Origin: Auriscalpium vulgare
Lineage: Eukaryota; Basidiomycota; Agaricomycetes; Russulales; Auriscalpiaceae
NCBI GenBank assembly: GCA_019915015.1
Contig: JAHBBC010000001.1
Coordinates: 3,100,001 to 3,164,000, forward strand
DNA length: 64,000 nucleotides
Direction of reading: 5' to 3'
Below the pieces are notes generated by a model. The model was not told where the DNA came from. It worked only from the letters and a program-made list of their open reading frames with translations, and made no database searches. Shown piece after piece: positions 54,636 to 64,000 of this stretch; the stretch's first letter is position 1, and the number at the start of each line of letters is the position of its first letter. Position numbers and translations under genes: made by a program.

Positions 54636-55204
54636 TCAGCCAAGCCTACACGAAGTTCCACGTTCCGTGTACAAAGGAGCGAAGAATTGGAAAAGGCCCG
54701 CGGACAAGTCAAGCCCAGTGTTGTTGCAAAAGGGGCACTGGACGACCACATCTTCGTCAAATATTCCCCTCTATAGCGGCTGCCACGTACCTCGTCGACG
54801 ATGGTTGCCTGGGCCGACTTTCCGTTGGCGGTGATAGTGATCCGCTGGAAACAATGTGCGCCGCTCGACCCTTGCTTGAAGTTCGTTAATTGCTTAGAGT
54901 TCGTTAGCTGGCTGCTGGATCGACAGACGTGAGGAGCAAACTCATTGCGCTATCGAGCGCGACAACCTGGCAACGGGGTCAGTTGAAGATGACGCCGTGA
55001 CAAGAGGGAATTGCGCACAAAATCGCTGGCAGTATTGACCTGACCGCAGGCTCCCAAGCCGACGTTGTAGAACGTGAGGGTGGCGTCGTCGAAGCGCTTG
55101 CTGAGCTCGAAGGACGAGCCCGTCACGTCTGGTGAGCGCTCTGGGGGAGCCGCCACAGATAGTGACGCAGCGGCGAGGAAACATGAAGTAGCAGAGAGGC
55201 GCAT
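54636..55204 (-). pseudogene. Small secreted double-psi beta-barrel protein, copy 1, decaying
   Basis: Close paralogue of the gene at 55919-56481. Exon 1 (ATG at 55204) is intact: signal peptide MRLSATSCFLAAASLSVAAP, then LELSKR-type pro-region and FDDATLTFYNVGLGACG. Three changes damage it relative to copy 2. The donor after GTTGTCGCGCTCGATAGCGCA reads atgagt instead of gtgagt. The following acceptor region has ctaag instead of ctcag and an extra segment of about 18 bp. Near the end a deletion of about a dozen bases in FFAPLSAGEL... shifts the frame, so the conserved GTWNFV end is lost (FFAPLYTERGTSCRLG). A TATAAAT promoter element is still present upstream (about 55330). Likely non-functional or giving a truncated product. 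Confidence 0.75.
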
Positions 55205-55918
55205 GTTGAAGACGATCTGGATTACGAGGCGATCAGCATGGTTGTCACCGGGCTCGCTGCGACTGAAGAAGGCATACCTCGATTTCAGGTCACCCAAGTG
55301 CTGCAGATTTGACTACAGGAAACGCGGGTATTTATACTTTGAATCGCATGTATGGTAACTCGCCGGGGTTTACTCCGCAAGCAGAAAAGCTTCTGCAATA
55401 TCCAGTATAAGTTGGTCCGTATGGATCGCGTGGACGTTGCTGTTGATGGGAATGAAGGGTGGTCGTTCCAGCAGAAATACGAAAGCTGCTTTCGTTTTGG
55501 CGCTACGGGCAGACCGGAAGACCTATGATATACGCGCTTACTCTGAGGAGACTCGGAGCATGGGTCTCATAGACTCTCAACTTGCAAGTTGCCAAGTTGG
55601 CCATCGCCGAAGAATTCAGAGCTGGCGAACGTGGCTCGGGCGCAAATCTCAGAGTAAGCACCTTCGTGCAACGGGTCAGAATGAGTATCGAACATCCTCT
55701 CCTATCCTATCCGGGCTGCTGATGAACATATTGGGGACCACGGCGGGGCAGAGCGTCTAAACGTTGCGGCGCTGACACTGATACCTACTCGAAAAGCGCC
55801 GCTGCGCGCGGCACCTACCTACCTTGCCCACTCGAGTACGTCGAGACGATGATATGTAATGCAAACACGCCCTGAGAAGAGCGCAACCACTTTGTATTTC
55901 ACAAACCGCCAGCCAGGC

Positions 55919-56481
55919 TTACACGAAGTTCCACGTTCCCTGCAATTCCCCGGCGCTCAAGGGAGCGAAGAATTGGAAAAGGCCCGTGGACAAGTCAAGG
56001 CCCGTGTCGGAGCAATCGGCGCACTGGACAACCACATCTTCGTCAAATATTCCCCTTCTGAAAAAAGAAGAAGACTGCCACGTACTTCGTCGACGATGGT
56101 CGCCACGGCCGACTTTCCGTTGGCGGTGATATTGATCCGCTGGAAACAATGTGCGCCGCCCGACCATTGCTGAGAGCTCGTTAGCTGGCTGCCACTGGAT
56201 CGACAGACATGAGCAAACTCACTGCGAGATCAAGCGCGACAACCTGGCAATAGGGTCAGTTGAAGATGACGCCGTGACAAGAGTGGAATGCGCACATAGT
56301 CGCTGGCAACATCGACCTGTCCACAGGCTCCCAATCCGACGATGTAGTACGTGAGGGTGGCGTCGTCGAAGCGCTTGCTGAGCTCGAGGGACGAGCCCGT
56401 CACGTCTGGTGAGCGCTCTGGGGGAGCCGCCACAGATAGTGACGCAGCGGCGAGGAAACATGAAGTAGCAGAGAGGCGCAT
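55919..56481 (-). CDS. Small secreted double-psi beta-barrel (RlpA/barwin-like) protein, copy 2
   Basis: Four exons give 131 residues: signal peptide (residues 1 to about 18, MRLSATSCFLAAASLSVA), a short pro-region ending LELSKR (possible Kex2 site), then a single barrel domain with YYIVGLGACG, VVALDLA, QWSGGAHCFQRINITANGK, ATIVDE, CADCSDTGLDLSTGLF and the end GELQGTWNFV. The spaced cysteines and the ATIVDEC..C..GLDLS core are those of basidiomycete RlpA-like/expansin-N-terminal-like secreted proteins. There is no C-terminal carbohydrate-binding module. Probably extracellular or cell-wall acting; activity unknown. All splice sites are intact. Confidence 0.88.
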
Positions 56482-56870
56482 GTTGAAGACGATCTGGATT
56501 ATGAGGCGATCAGCATGGTTGTGACCGGGCTCGCTGCGACTGAAGAAGGCATACCTCGATTTCAGGTCACCCAAGTGCTACAGATTTGACTACAGGGAAC
56601 GCGGGCATTTATATTTTGAGTCGGGTGTATGGTAACTCGCCGAGATGCATTCCGCAGCACCGGGAGGAGACTTTCTGCGGAAGAGCTTCTGCAATATCCT
56701 GCATATTGGTTCGTATAGATCGCGTGGGCGTTGCTGTTGATTGGAATGAAGGTAGAGGCGCGCGGCAGTGGTCGTTCCAACAGGAAAACGAAAGCGGCGT
56801 TACGGGCAGACCGGAAGACGCTCAGATTCTTTACTTGCAAGTTGCCGAGTTGGGCCACGCTGAAGATTTC

Positions 56871-57493
56871 AGAGCCGGCATAAATATTTCTGGCGCCAGT
56901 CTCAGAGTGGGCCCCTTCGTGCAGCGGGTCATGGGCAAGTTGATTGTACGAGTGAGAGGACTCAGGCCCGGCAGCCTAGAATCGGACTAGTATTGCACTC
57001 AACTCGGCGCTCTCGGTAGTCTCCGTGGCTGACCTTGGCACAGAAGATATTCGTTCTGTTCGGGGATAGGATAGGATGCACCCCGCGCGCAAGCACTGCA
57101 AATAATCGAACACCGGAGCTAGCGCTGTCTGCCAGACGACGGCAACCGGAGGTGTGCGCATTTTATTACTAAAATTTAGTATAGCATGTGAGCGCTTGAG
57201 CAGCCATTTGTCAAGCTTCAAGCTTCAAGGCGCACCTTGTAGCAGGCCGCCTGCCATATCCTGGGTTTCCGCGAGGGCAGTTAGAAAGTAGGAAAGAGAA
57301 CGGTCATGCAAACGTTGTAAACGCGGACTCTAAACTCACGGCCGGTTAGGCCCGGGCGACGAGCGGGCAACTCGGCGTCGCACTTAACCAAGAAGTATGC
57401 ATGTCAAGCGGCACAGGTCTGAACGATCCGCAGGATCCCACCTTGTATAAGTATCACGACAGCCCCTGCATGATACCATAAGCTGTCTGAGCG
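56871..57493. other. Intergenic, nothing recognised
   Basis: Shared upstream side of secreted-protein copy 2 and the F-box gene. Small repeat caagcttcaagcttcaag near 57213-57230; no coding signal. Confidence 0.4.
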
Positions 57494-59252
57494 ATGCTCA
57501 AATCACTGCTGAAACGCCTTTTGAAGAGACTACGCAAAATTGAAGGTAGGCATGCAACAACGAGTGTCAACCTGCGTTGATCTCAAATTCTGGCTGACAG
57601 TGGCTGGAACTACAGGGTCCCCGTTAAAGCCCGACCCTCATATCACCACCAACAACGTCGACCACGTCTCCCATCTCCCCCCAGAAGTGCTCGCGCGCAT
57701 CTTCGCCATCCTAGGGCACCTAGACGCACTCAGAACAACGCGTTGGGGCAACGCAAAGCTCGCGCACCTCGGCTGGGTGGTCGTCACGCATGTATGCCGT
57801 CGCTGGCGGCGCGTCGCCCTTGAGCACGCCTTGCTATGGCGTTGCATCCCCTATCCGCCAATCACCGAGTGGACATTCCAGTTCATCGCGCGCTCTGGAG
57901 ATGCTCCGCTGGTGCTCACTTTCGGGCACGTAAATTCGCCGTCGCTGGAGCTGCTGAGGCAGCAGACCCTTGGCAGAGTAGGGGAGATCCACCTCTTCGA
58001 CAACGAGGCGATAGCACATGTGTCAAGCCTGGTGGAGGGGCCGACAACTTCCCAACTTCTTGCTGGGTCACAGTTGGAGGTACTCGAAATCTTTGTCGAT
58101 CATAGTCCGGAGTTGAAGTATAGCATCGGGTGGACACACGTGGAGGGTCAAAAGATCCTACCAGGCGATTTCCTCACGGTCTTAAATGCGCCGCTGCGCC
58201 GCATCTCCCTGACCGGATGCCGACTGCCGTGGACGTCCCCCCTTCTTCGCAACCTAACAACGCTTGAAATCGACGGGGCCCTGTTGCCGCATCAGCAGCG
58301 TGAGTTCGACGCAAAGTACGGGCCGCTCGTGGGGTTGCTGGAAATGCTCGAAGCGAACCCCGAGTTGGAGCACCTCCTGCTCGTTGACTGTCTTCCGCCC
58401 ACCATCCCCTCCGATCACATCGCCACCCTTCCGCGCCTACAAAGCATCAAACTTGGGGGGTCCATCGTCGCATGTGCGGAAGTCATGCAGCACGTCACCA
58501 TCCCATCCTCCGCTCGCACGCAATTTTTGTGTCACTACGACGAGAAGAACGCATCGCATGCGCCGCTCCTCCGTTTCATTGACGAGCGCTTTGCCCCCTC
58601 GGGGACAGGCAAGTCCCCGAAGGTGCGCACGCTCATGGTCAAATGTGGAGGGATATACTCCCCCGTCAGCGTGCTCGGTTGGGAGGCTTCTTTCATGCTC
58701 CCTGGAGACTCCAGGCGCCATGACCGCTTTGGACCTCCGGACGTAGACCTCACTTTCCCCACGGAGGAGGACCCGCGCCAGCTGAAGGAAATGTGCGACG
58801 CGCTGCATCTGGACGAGCTCCAGGCTGTTTACATCGACTTCGCCTACAACCTCTCCATACCCGGATTATGGCCGGCGTTATTTGGCGGGTGCGCGTCTGT
58901 GCGTTTTGCGCAACTGGAAGCGTCGCATGACATGGCTGTGTCGTTTTGCGAGGCATTTGTCAAGCCCTCAGTCAACGATGGCGCAAGTCGGGATTTGTTT
59001 CCCGAGTTGAACGCACTTGCTCTGCGCTTCAGCGATACGGTCGACGATTACTTCTCCCCAAGCTTGAAGAGCTCCTACAGTGACCTGCCGCATGTAACGT
59101 TCGCAGAGAAGCTGAAACAACGGGCGGACAGGACGCCGGGCTTCATCACACTGTACTTGCAGTATCGGGGAGTGCGCACCTCATTCTTACCCACTATTGC
59201 ACAGGAACTTTCCATACTTCACCCAACTGTTACAGTGATACCGAGCTCTTGA
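57494..59252 (+). CDS. F-box protein with degenerate leucine-rich repeats
   Basis: Probable substrate-recruiting subunit of an SCF ubiquitin ligase. I start it at 57494: exon 1 (57494-57545) encodes the amphipathic basic helix MLKSLLKRLLKRLRKIE, then a 55-nt intron, then exon 2 from 57601 (VAGTTGSPLKPDPH). A later ATG at 57540 lies in the intron and would give an unnatural start. The F-box is DHVSHLPPEVLARIFAILG with THVCRRWRRVALEHALLW. The rest is an irregular LRR body (LRNLTTLEIDGALLP, NPELEHLLLVDCLPPT, LPRLQSIKLGGSIV, LDELQAVYIDF, FPELNALALRFSD). About 570 residues, typical for the large expanded agaricomycete F-box family. Intact. Confidence 0.88.
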
Positions 59253-59289
59253 TCGGCTAGTGTACGCAAAGGATGTATGTACTCTGAAA

Positions 59290-59846
59290 TCATACGAAAT
59301 TCCAAGTTCCGAACAGCTCCCCATCGGACAACGGACCGAAGTATTCGAAAAGTCCTGTTGACAGGTCAAGACCATATGTCGGGCAAGTGACGCACTGGGG
59401 AGAGCATCGTTGTGATAAAACTTGCTTCAGGTGAGCGGCGACAGCGTACCTCATCCACGATACTTGCACTCGCCGTCTTCCCGCTGACCGTGATGTTGAT
59501 TGCCGCGAAACAATGCGAACCGCTGGACCATTGCTGAGTGACACGTTCAGTGGCTAAATTGGGGCCGCCAGCGCAGGGACAAGCTCACCGCAATGTCCAA
59601 CGCGACGACCTGGCACGCAGAGTCAGTTGTGAATGTCGTCGGGGCAAGAGGAAATGCTCACGAAATCAGTGCCGACGTTCTGCTTCCCACAGGCTCCCAA
59701 GCCGACGTCGTAAAACGTGAAGCGCGCGTTGTCATAACGCTTGCTGAGCTGGAGGGACGTGCCGTCCAGAGAACGTGCCTCCGGGGTGGCCGCCGCTAAG
59801 GCAGAGATGGCGAGAGCGAAGGGAGCTAAGGCAGCAGAGAAACGCA
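59290..59846 (-). CDS. Small secreted double-psi beta-barrel (RlpA/barwin-like) protein, copy 3
   Basis: Four exons with the same intron positions as copies 1 and 2, encoding 131 residues. Signal peptide MRFSAALAPFALAISALAAA, pro-region ending LQLSKR, then FYDVGLGACGKQNVGTDF, VVALDIA, QWSSGSHCFAAINITVSGK, ASIVDE, CVTCPTYGLDLSTGLFEYFG and GELFGTWNFV. It is the most diverged of the three, separated from the tandem pair by the F-box gene, and fully intact. Same extracellular role expected. Confidence 0.9.
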
Positions 59847-61615
59847 TGACGAAACTGAGGCGGTCTAAATTGGTCGAGAATGAGTGCTCCTTTCTCGTGG
59901 TGGACAAGAAATGCGTACCAAGAGCAGCTGAGAAGCGAGAGGGAAACAGACTGCAAAGAAATAGACACAGGGAGATATTCCTATTTATTGAGGACTGCCA
60001 GGGGCGTCAAGTCGCACATTGCAAAAGGCCGGTCAGTGGTGCATTTTGCGGCAAGACGCCTGCCATTGCAATATGGGGCTTGGTCCGAGAATCTCGCGAA
60101 AGAGACGCTGCCATCCAGCCGAAGGTGAGCGAAAGAGCTGCTGAAAGACACATCCTGGTGGTGCTCGCGGTAAGACAAGGAGTACCATTCAGTCAATACG
60201 GGCCACCGAAAAGCTCTCGACGTTCCCCGTCAAAAAGGCGGGGAACTCGCGAGGCTGGGTTGTCCGTGCGGCAAAAGTGCCCTGTTCAATGTATCCGTGT
60301 GAGCTTGCGCCAGGGTCGAAAGCTCCGGGCTCCGGGCGCTGGGAAGAAGTCTGCAGTTGCGCGTAGACTTCGGACGACCTGCCGTTGAGGTTACAGCACG
60401 CGGTCTCACGCGGTGGCAATACTTAGGCGCTGCGGCATCTCGGCAGCCAAGGGCATGAGCTCTTCAACCCTGTTGACGGGTCGAGGTCCCAGAGAAAGCA
60501 AAAATTCCACGATGCGGGCTTCATCTTGTTGGTGACGAGCTTCTGGCAGTCTGCGCCGTTTTCTCATCGTTAGAACCCCCATTTCAATGACTCGGACGGT
60601 TGACCACAGGCACCAACCGGCGCTGCAGCACCTGTGGATGCTCCTGTTTTCATCCACTAGAACATGGCGACCCAGATGCACACCCTACGATTGGGTCCAG
60701 ATATCGATGGGATGACAGGCACTTACTTTAACAAGAGTAGTAAGATACGCAGCTAATGACATCGGCATTCGCCAGCCCCACTCTTGTAGTACGTGCACTC
60801 GTGAAGGCGGGGAGAAACACGGGCAGGATGCCACGCGAGTCTTCTAGGTGCGTAACAGGATATGCGCTGCGGCCGTGCACGTATCTTTCAATTCTGCAGA
60901 AGCGTCAGTGGACGCCGTCCCAGTACTAGTCAAGGCATCATGAAGTCATTCAAGCGTATTAAAAGGAGCGAGGGCGCAAGAAGAGTGGTCTCGCAGTGCC
61001 GATGGGGAACTCATTATCTGCTTACCTCTTATGAGTCATTGTGCAATGTCAAGTTGAAAGAACACAGCAGAAGATTGTGTGGCGTCGGGGAAGATGACGG
61101 CGATCAGTGCTTGTGTTCTGCCACGGGCGATGTCACTTGAGACCGTGACGCTGCCACCACGCTATTTCCGTTCGACAGACAAGCAATGTGAGTGACGGGG
61201 AAGACGAGACGGTTCACTTCAGTGAGTTCAACGGAAGGCTACACGTGATCGTGAGCGGCGCGCCGCTTGACTGTGCAATCGGTGGCACTGGCACTGACGG
61301 CCATCTTCTGCTCGCGTGCACTGTGGACTCGTTTATCGACAGCTTGCGGGACTTTCACGTGTTCTGCAGTTGTATACGTATGCATGTCCTCCAGGACCGT
61401 CGCTGTCACCGCCGATCGTCGCGCTGTCACTACTCTGCGCCCGCTGGAGTCGATGTTTCGACCCCCGGATCGCGCCTCGGAATGTTTGCAGCGCCAGGAC
61501 GGGCGGTGGGGCCGACGCTTCTGGGTGCTCTCAGCTCACGGCCGTCCCCCATCCGGCCCAGGAATACATCCCATGCGTCGCCCCAGACGTTGTCACTCCA
61601 CCGCCCCCGACTGGC
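59847..61615. other. Long intergenic region, no gene recognised
   Basis: About 1.8 kb. Several frames of 60-220 codons overlap on both strands without recognisable motifs. The minus frame at 60406-60681 (RRLPEARHQQDEARIVEFLL) is possible but unsupported. The right part becomes C/T-rich toward the next promoter. Confidence 0.45.
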
Positions 61616-61622
61616 TATATAA
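61616..61622 (+). promoter_or_regulatory. TATA box of the PriA-like gene
   Basis: TATATAA 109-115 bases before the ATG at 61731, followed by a very C/T-rich leader, typical of a highly expressed fungal gene. Confidence 0.6.
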
Positions 61623-61730
61623 CCCTGCCCCGTCCCCCAACCGCCCTCTGCTTCCTCCCTCACCATCCCCCACGCCCCCGCGTCTCCCCGTCGCTCTTTT
61701 CTTCGTCGTCCTCACGCGCTCCCGCCCGCC

Positions 61731-64000
61731 ATGCGTCTCGCACGCCCTCTCATCACCCTCCTTTCCTCCCTCGCCGCCATCTCCTCCTTCGCCGTCCCAG
61801 CAGCCGCACGCCGCTCCCGTCCCCTGCGCCAGCATGTCGAGCCCCGCGCTCTCCTCGATGTCTGCCTCTTCCTCGACGCCGACGCCCTCGTTAACTCTGG
61901 CCTCCTCGGTATTCCCGCTCAAATCCTCGCCGGTCTCGACATCTGTCTCTGCCTCTCCGCCCTCCCTCTCGCCATCCAGGCAAACGTCAACCTCCGCCTC
62001 CTCGCTGCCATTCTCGGTGACACAGAGCTCCTTGCCATCCTCACCGCACTGGTACCTTTCCTCTCCTCTGCTCTCACCTCCAAAGGCTAATCTCGTCACA
62101 GATCAACGACGCACCCGGTTCAAAGCACTGCACCTACCCTCCGCACTCTACCCCTGCCTGTCAAAAGGGCGATCCCTGCGGCTTCCATTGCGATCCGCCC
62201 TACGTTCCCAAAGACGGCCAGTGCGTCTGCGCCCCTCCAAACAGTCTTTGCAATGGTGTATGCGGCAGTTATCCGCATGTAAGCATGCATATACGCTGCT
62301 TTCTTCACTTGCCTGACTTGTGGACGTCCTTAGGGTTGTGGCTCTTCCACGCCTCATGCCAAGCGAGATGCGAAGGCTTTGGTCGGGCGATCTCGTGGCA
62401 TCACAACTCAAACCGACGCCCAGGCAACGTGTGCGAACAATGAGACTGTTTGTGGCGTTACCCGAGGCTCGGCTGGCTTCGAATGCCTCAACACGAATAA
62501 GGCGCTTGACAGCTGTGAGTTAACATTCTTGCGACAGCCATCCAGTCATATGCTTACTAGTTCATGCGTGCGTAGGCGGCGGCTGCATGTACCCCAGCCC
62601 CTTCCTTCTCGAATCTCAGCAGGGCCCCAAGGGTACCGACTGCTCGAGGCTGCCCAACGTCCTCGATGTCGGTTGTTCTGCTGGTCGCTGCCTCGTCGAG
62701 CGTTGCAAACCAGGTTTCAAGGTGTCCTTGTCCGGCGATGCGTGCGAATCCAGAGCTTCAACGCCTCTTGCGGTGCAACCCGACCTGCTTGATTTACATC
62801 GCCGATCACTCGCAGATGCTGGCTTCAGCGCACTTGCCCACCCACCTCTCGATGACGGCAAGCATTCCGACAGCCTGTCGGCTACCGACACCGCGTTCAA
62901 GGGACTTTTGCGTCCTGACGGGTCAGCTTTGGATGTGAACAGCGTCCTTGGGGATCTCGGGATAGGGTCTGGCCGCACGGAGGAACCGGTCGATGTCACT
63001 GCCGTCGTGACCGCTCTCGTCAACGCTCGCATCCTCACAAAGGGCGATGGAACGGGAGGAGCGCCCCTCGATGTCAAGGCGATCGTCAACCTGCTATCTG
63101 CTGGAGACGGAGAACAGCCCTCGAGCCTCTCAGCTCTACTAAAGGCTCTCGTCCGACTGCGTTTGCTCGGGCAAGGGGGTCGTCTCGACCTCGACGCTCT
63201 CCTACATTCACTGCTCGGGAGCGGAGCTAGCCTCGGAAATATCGTCAACAGCCTCGGCCTCAGTGAATTTATCGGCCCTGAAGGCCGCGTTCTCGACCTT
63301 CCTGCCTTGTTGAAATGCCTCAGTCTCGTGCCCGGTGGACACGTCAACGGAGGCGGTGCGGTGGACGTGGCGGCCCTTGTCAACGCGCTCGTGGGAAGCG
63401 ATCTCCTCGGGGCAGGCGACGGAGGGGCTCCGTTGAACGTCAATGCTATCGTAGCTTCCCTGCTTCATGGTCAAGGCGACAGTTCGCTTCTCGACATCAC
63501 GGCGCTCGTCAATGGACTCGTCAAGCTTGGGCCGCTCAACCAGCCACAAGACCCATCCCATCTTGCGGCACTGTTGAACGCCCTGCTAGGAAGTGGACTC
63601 AGTGTGGGTCCTGTCGTCAATGGGCTTGGAAACGGTGGTATGAAAGGAAGTGATGGCGTTATTCTCGACGTCGACGCAGTTCTGGAGGCTCTTGGAATCG
63701 CACTCACTCCTTCGCTCGTCCAACGCAGTCCTTCCACTACTCCCAGCCGCTCCAGCGCTCCCAGCCGCTCCAGCCGCCCCAGTGACGGAGATGTTGATCT
63801 GAATGCCATCGTGAAAGCGCTGGTAGGAGGTGACCTCTTGGACAAGCCCGTCGATGTTGGGACAGTCGTTACTTCACTTCTCAATGGCGTCCACGGCGAT
63901 CCCACGACGAATCCGGGTAACGGCACAGCCGTTGACCTCGGCGCTGTCCTCAAGGTGCTCGTGGGTGGAGGACTGCTCGGCGGGAAGGACTACGGGGCCA
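61731..64000 (+). CDS. PriA-like secreted Cys-rich protein with long hydrophobic repeats (3' end off window)
   Basis: Secreted protein. Signal peptide MRLARPLITLLSSLAAISSF. Exons 61731-62051, 62102-62278, 62334-62514 and 62576 to the window end join in one frame. After a Leu/Ala-rich segment comes a Cys-rich part (HCTYPPHSTPACQKGDPCGF, CDPPYVPKDGQCVCAPP), a possible Kex2 site HAKRD, and the Priv/PriA domain: DAQATCANNETVCGV, FECLNTNKALDSCGGC, GTDCSRLPNVLDVGC, RCLVERCKPGFKVSLSGDAC. Then a long tract of imperfect repeats begins, with the pattern VDVxALVNALVGxDLLG (for instance VDVTAVVTALVNARILTKGD, AVDVAALVNALVGSDLLGAG, VDLNAIVKALVGGDLLD) and a Ser/Pro/Arg linker. PriA of Lentinula is linked to fruiting-body primordia; the repeat extension is not part of the usual short PriA. 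No stop before 64000. Confidence 0.85.

Larger units (their letters stand above)
54630..56870. repeat. Tandem segmental duplication carrying secreted-protein copies 1 and 2
   Basis: The two start codons are 1,277 bp apart. Similarity extends beyond the coding regions into the promoters: ttgaagacgatctggatta after the ATG side, gtcacccaagtgct, gatttgactacagg, and further upstream gtcgttcca and aacgaaagc blocks. The copies have several substitutions and indels, so the duplication is not fresh. Confidence 0.8.

Noticed and set aside
1..64000. CRISPR arrays, rRNA or tRNA genes, bacterial operon signals
   Set aside because: No regularly spaced repeats, no cloverleaf-forming tRNA sequence recognised, and the intron-rich architecture is fungal.

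Overview
The window reads as nuclear DNA of a filamentous basidiomycete, most likely an agaricomycete. The genes have many short GT-AG introns of about 45-65 nt with CTAAY-type branch points. The gene set includes a STE3-type pheromone receptor, a PriA-like secreted protein, fungal F-box proteins and a basidiomycete-style GST. Gene models below were spliced by hand; where I state an amino-acid length, the exon lengths sum to a multiple of three.

Layout. 1-10 kb: an O-methyltransferase cut by the left edge, a 686-bp TA-flanked MITE, a weak coiled-coil gene, the proteasome beta-3 subunit, a STE3-like receptor and a small TATA-driven gene. 10-22.7 kb: hairpin and direct-repeat clutter, then a Helitron of about 11 kb on the minus strand. 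It holds a RepHel gene split by one in-frame stop and two smaller multi-exon genes that seem to travel with it. 22.7-41.9 kb: a three-layer nest. An F-box-like gene is split by a 17.65-kb hAT element (8-bp target duplication). The hAT transposase is in turn interrupted, exactly at a splice donor, by a 12.5-kb Ty3/Gypsy chromovirus with 613-bp LTRs that look identical. That retroelement carries a candidate -1 frameshift site between Gag-protease and Pol and a large unrecognised third ORF after pol.

42-50.6 kb is ordinary gene-dense sequence, all on the minus strand: a PrxQ/Dot5-type peroxiredoxin, an LRR protein resembling PP1 regulatory subunit 37, an S9 serine peptidase and a GST. 50.6-53.3 kb shows no convincing gene. 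53.3-64 kb holds a histone-H1-like Lys/Ala-rich protein, three paralogous small secreted double-psi beta-barrel proteins (two in tandem, one of them decaying), an F-box protein, and a PriA-like secreted protein with long internal hydrophobic repeats that runs off the right edge.

The most unusual items are the nested insertions with every junction readable, the retroelement's extra ORF and recoding signals, the Helitron with two companion genes and a retropepsin-like N-terminus, and the birth-and-decay series of secreted proteins.
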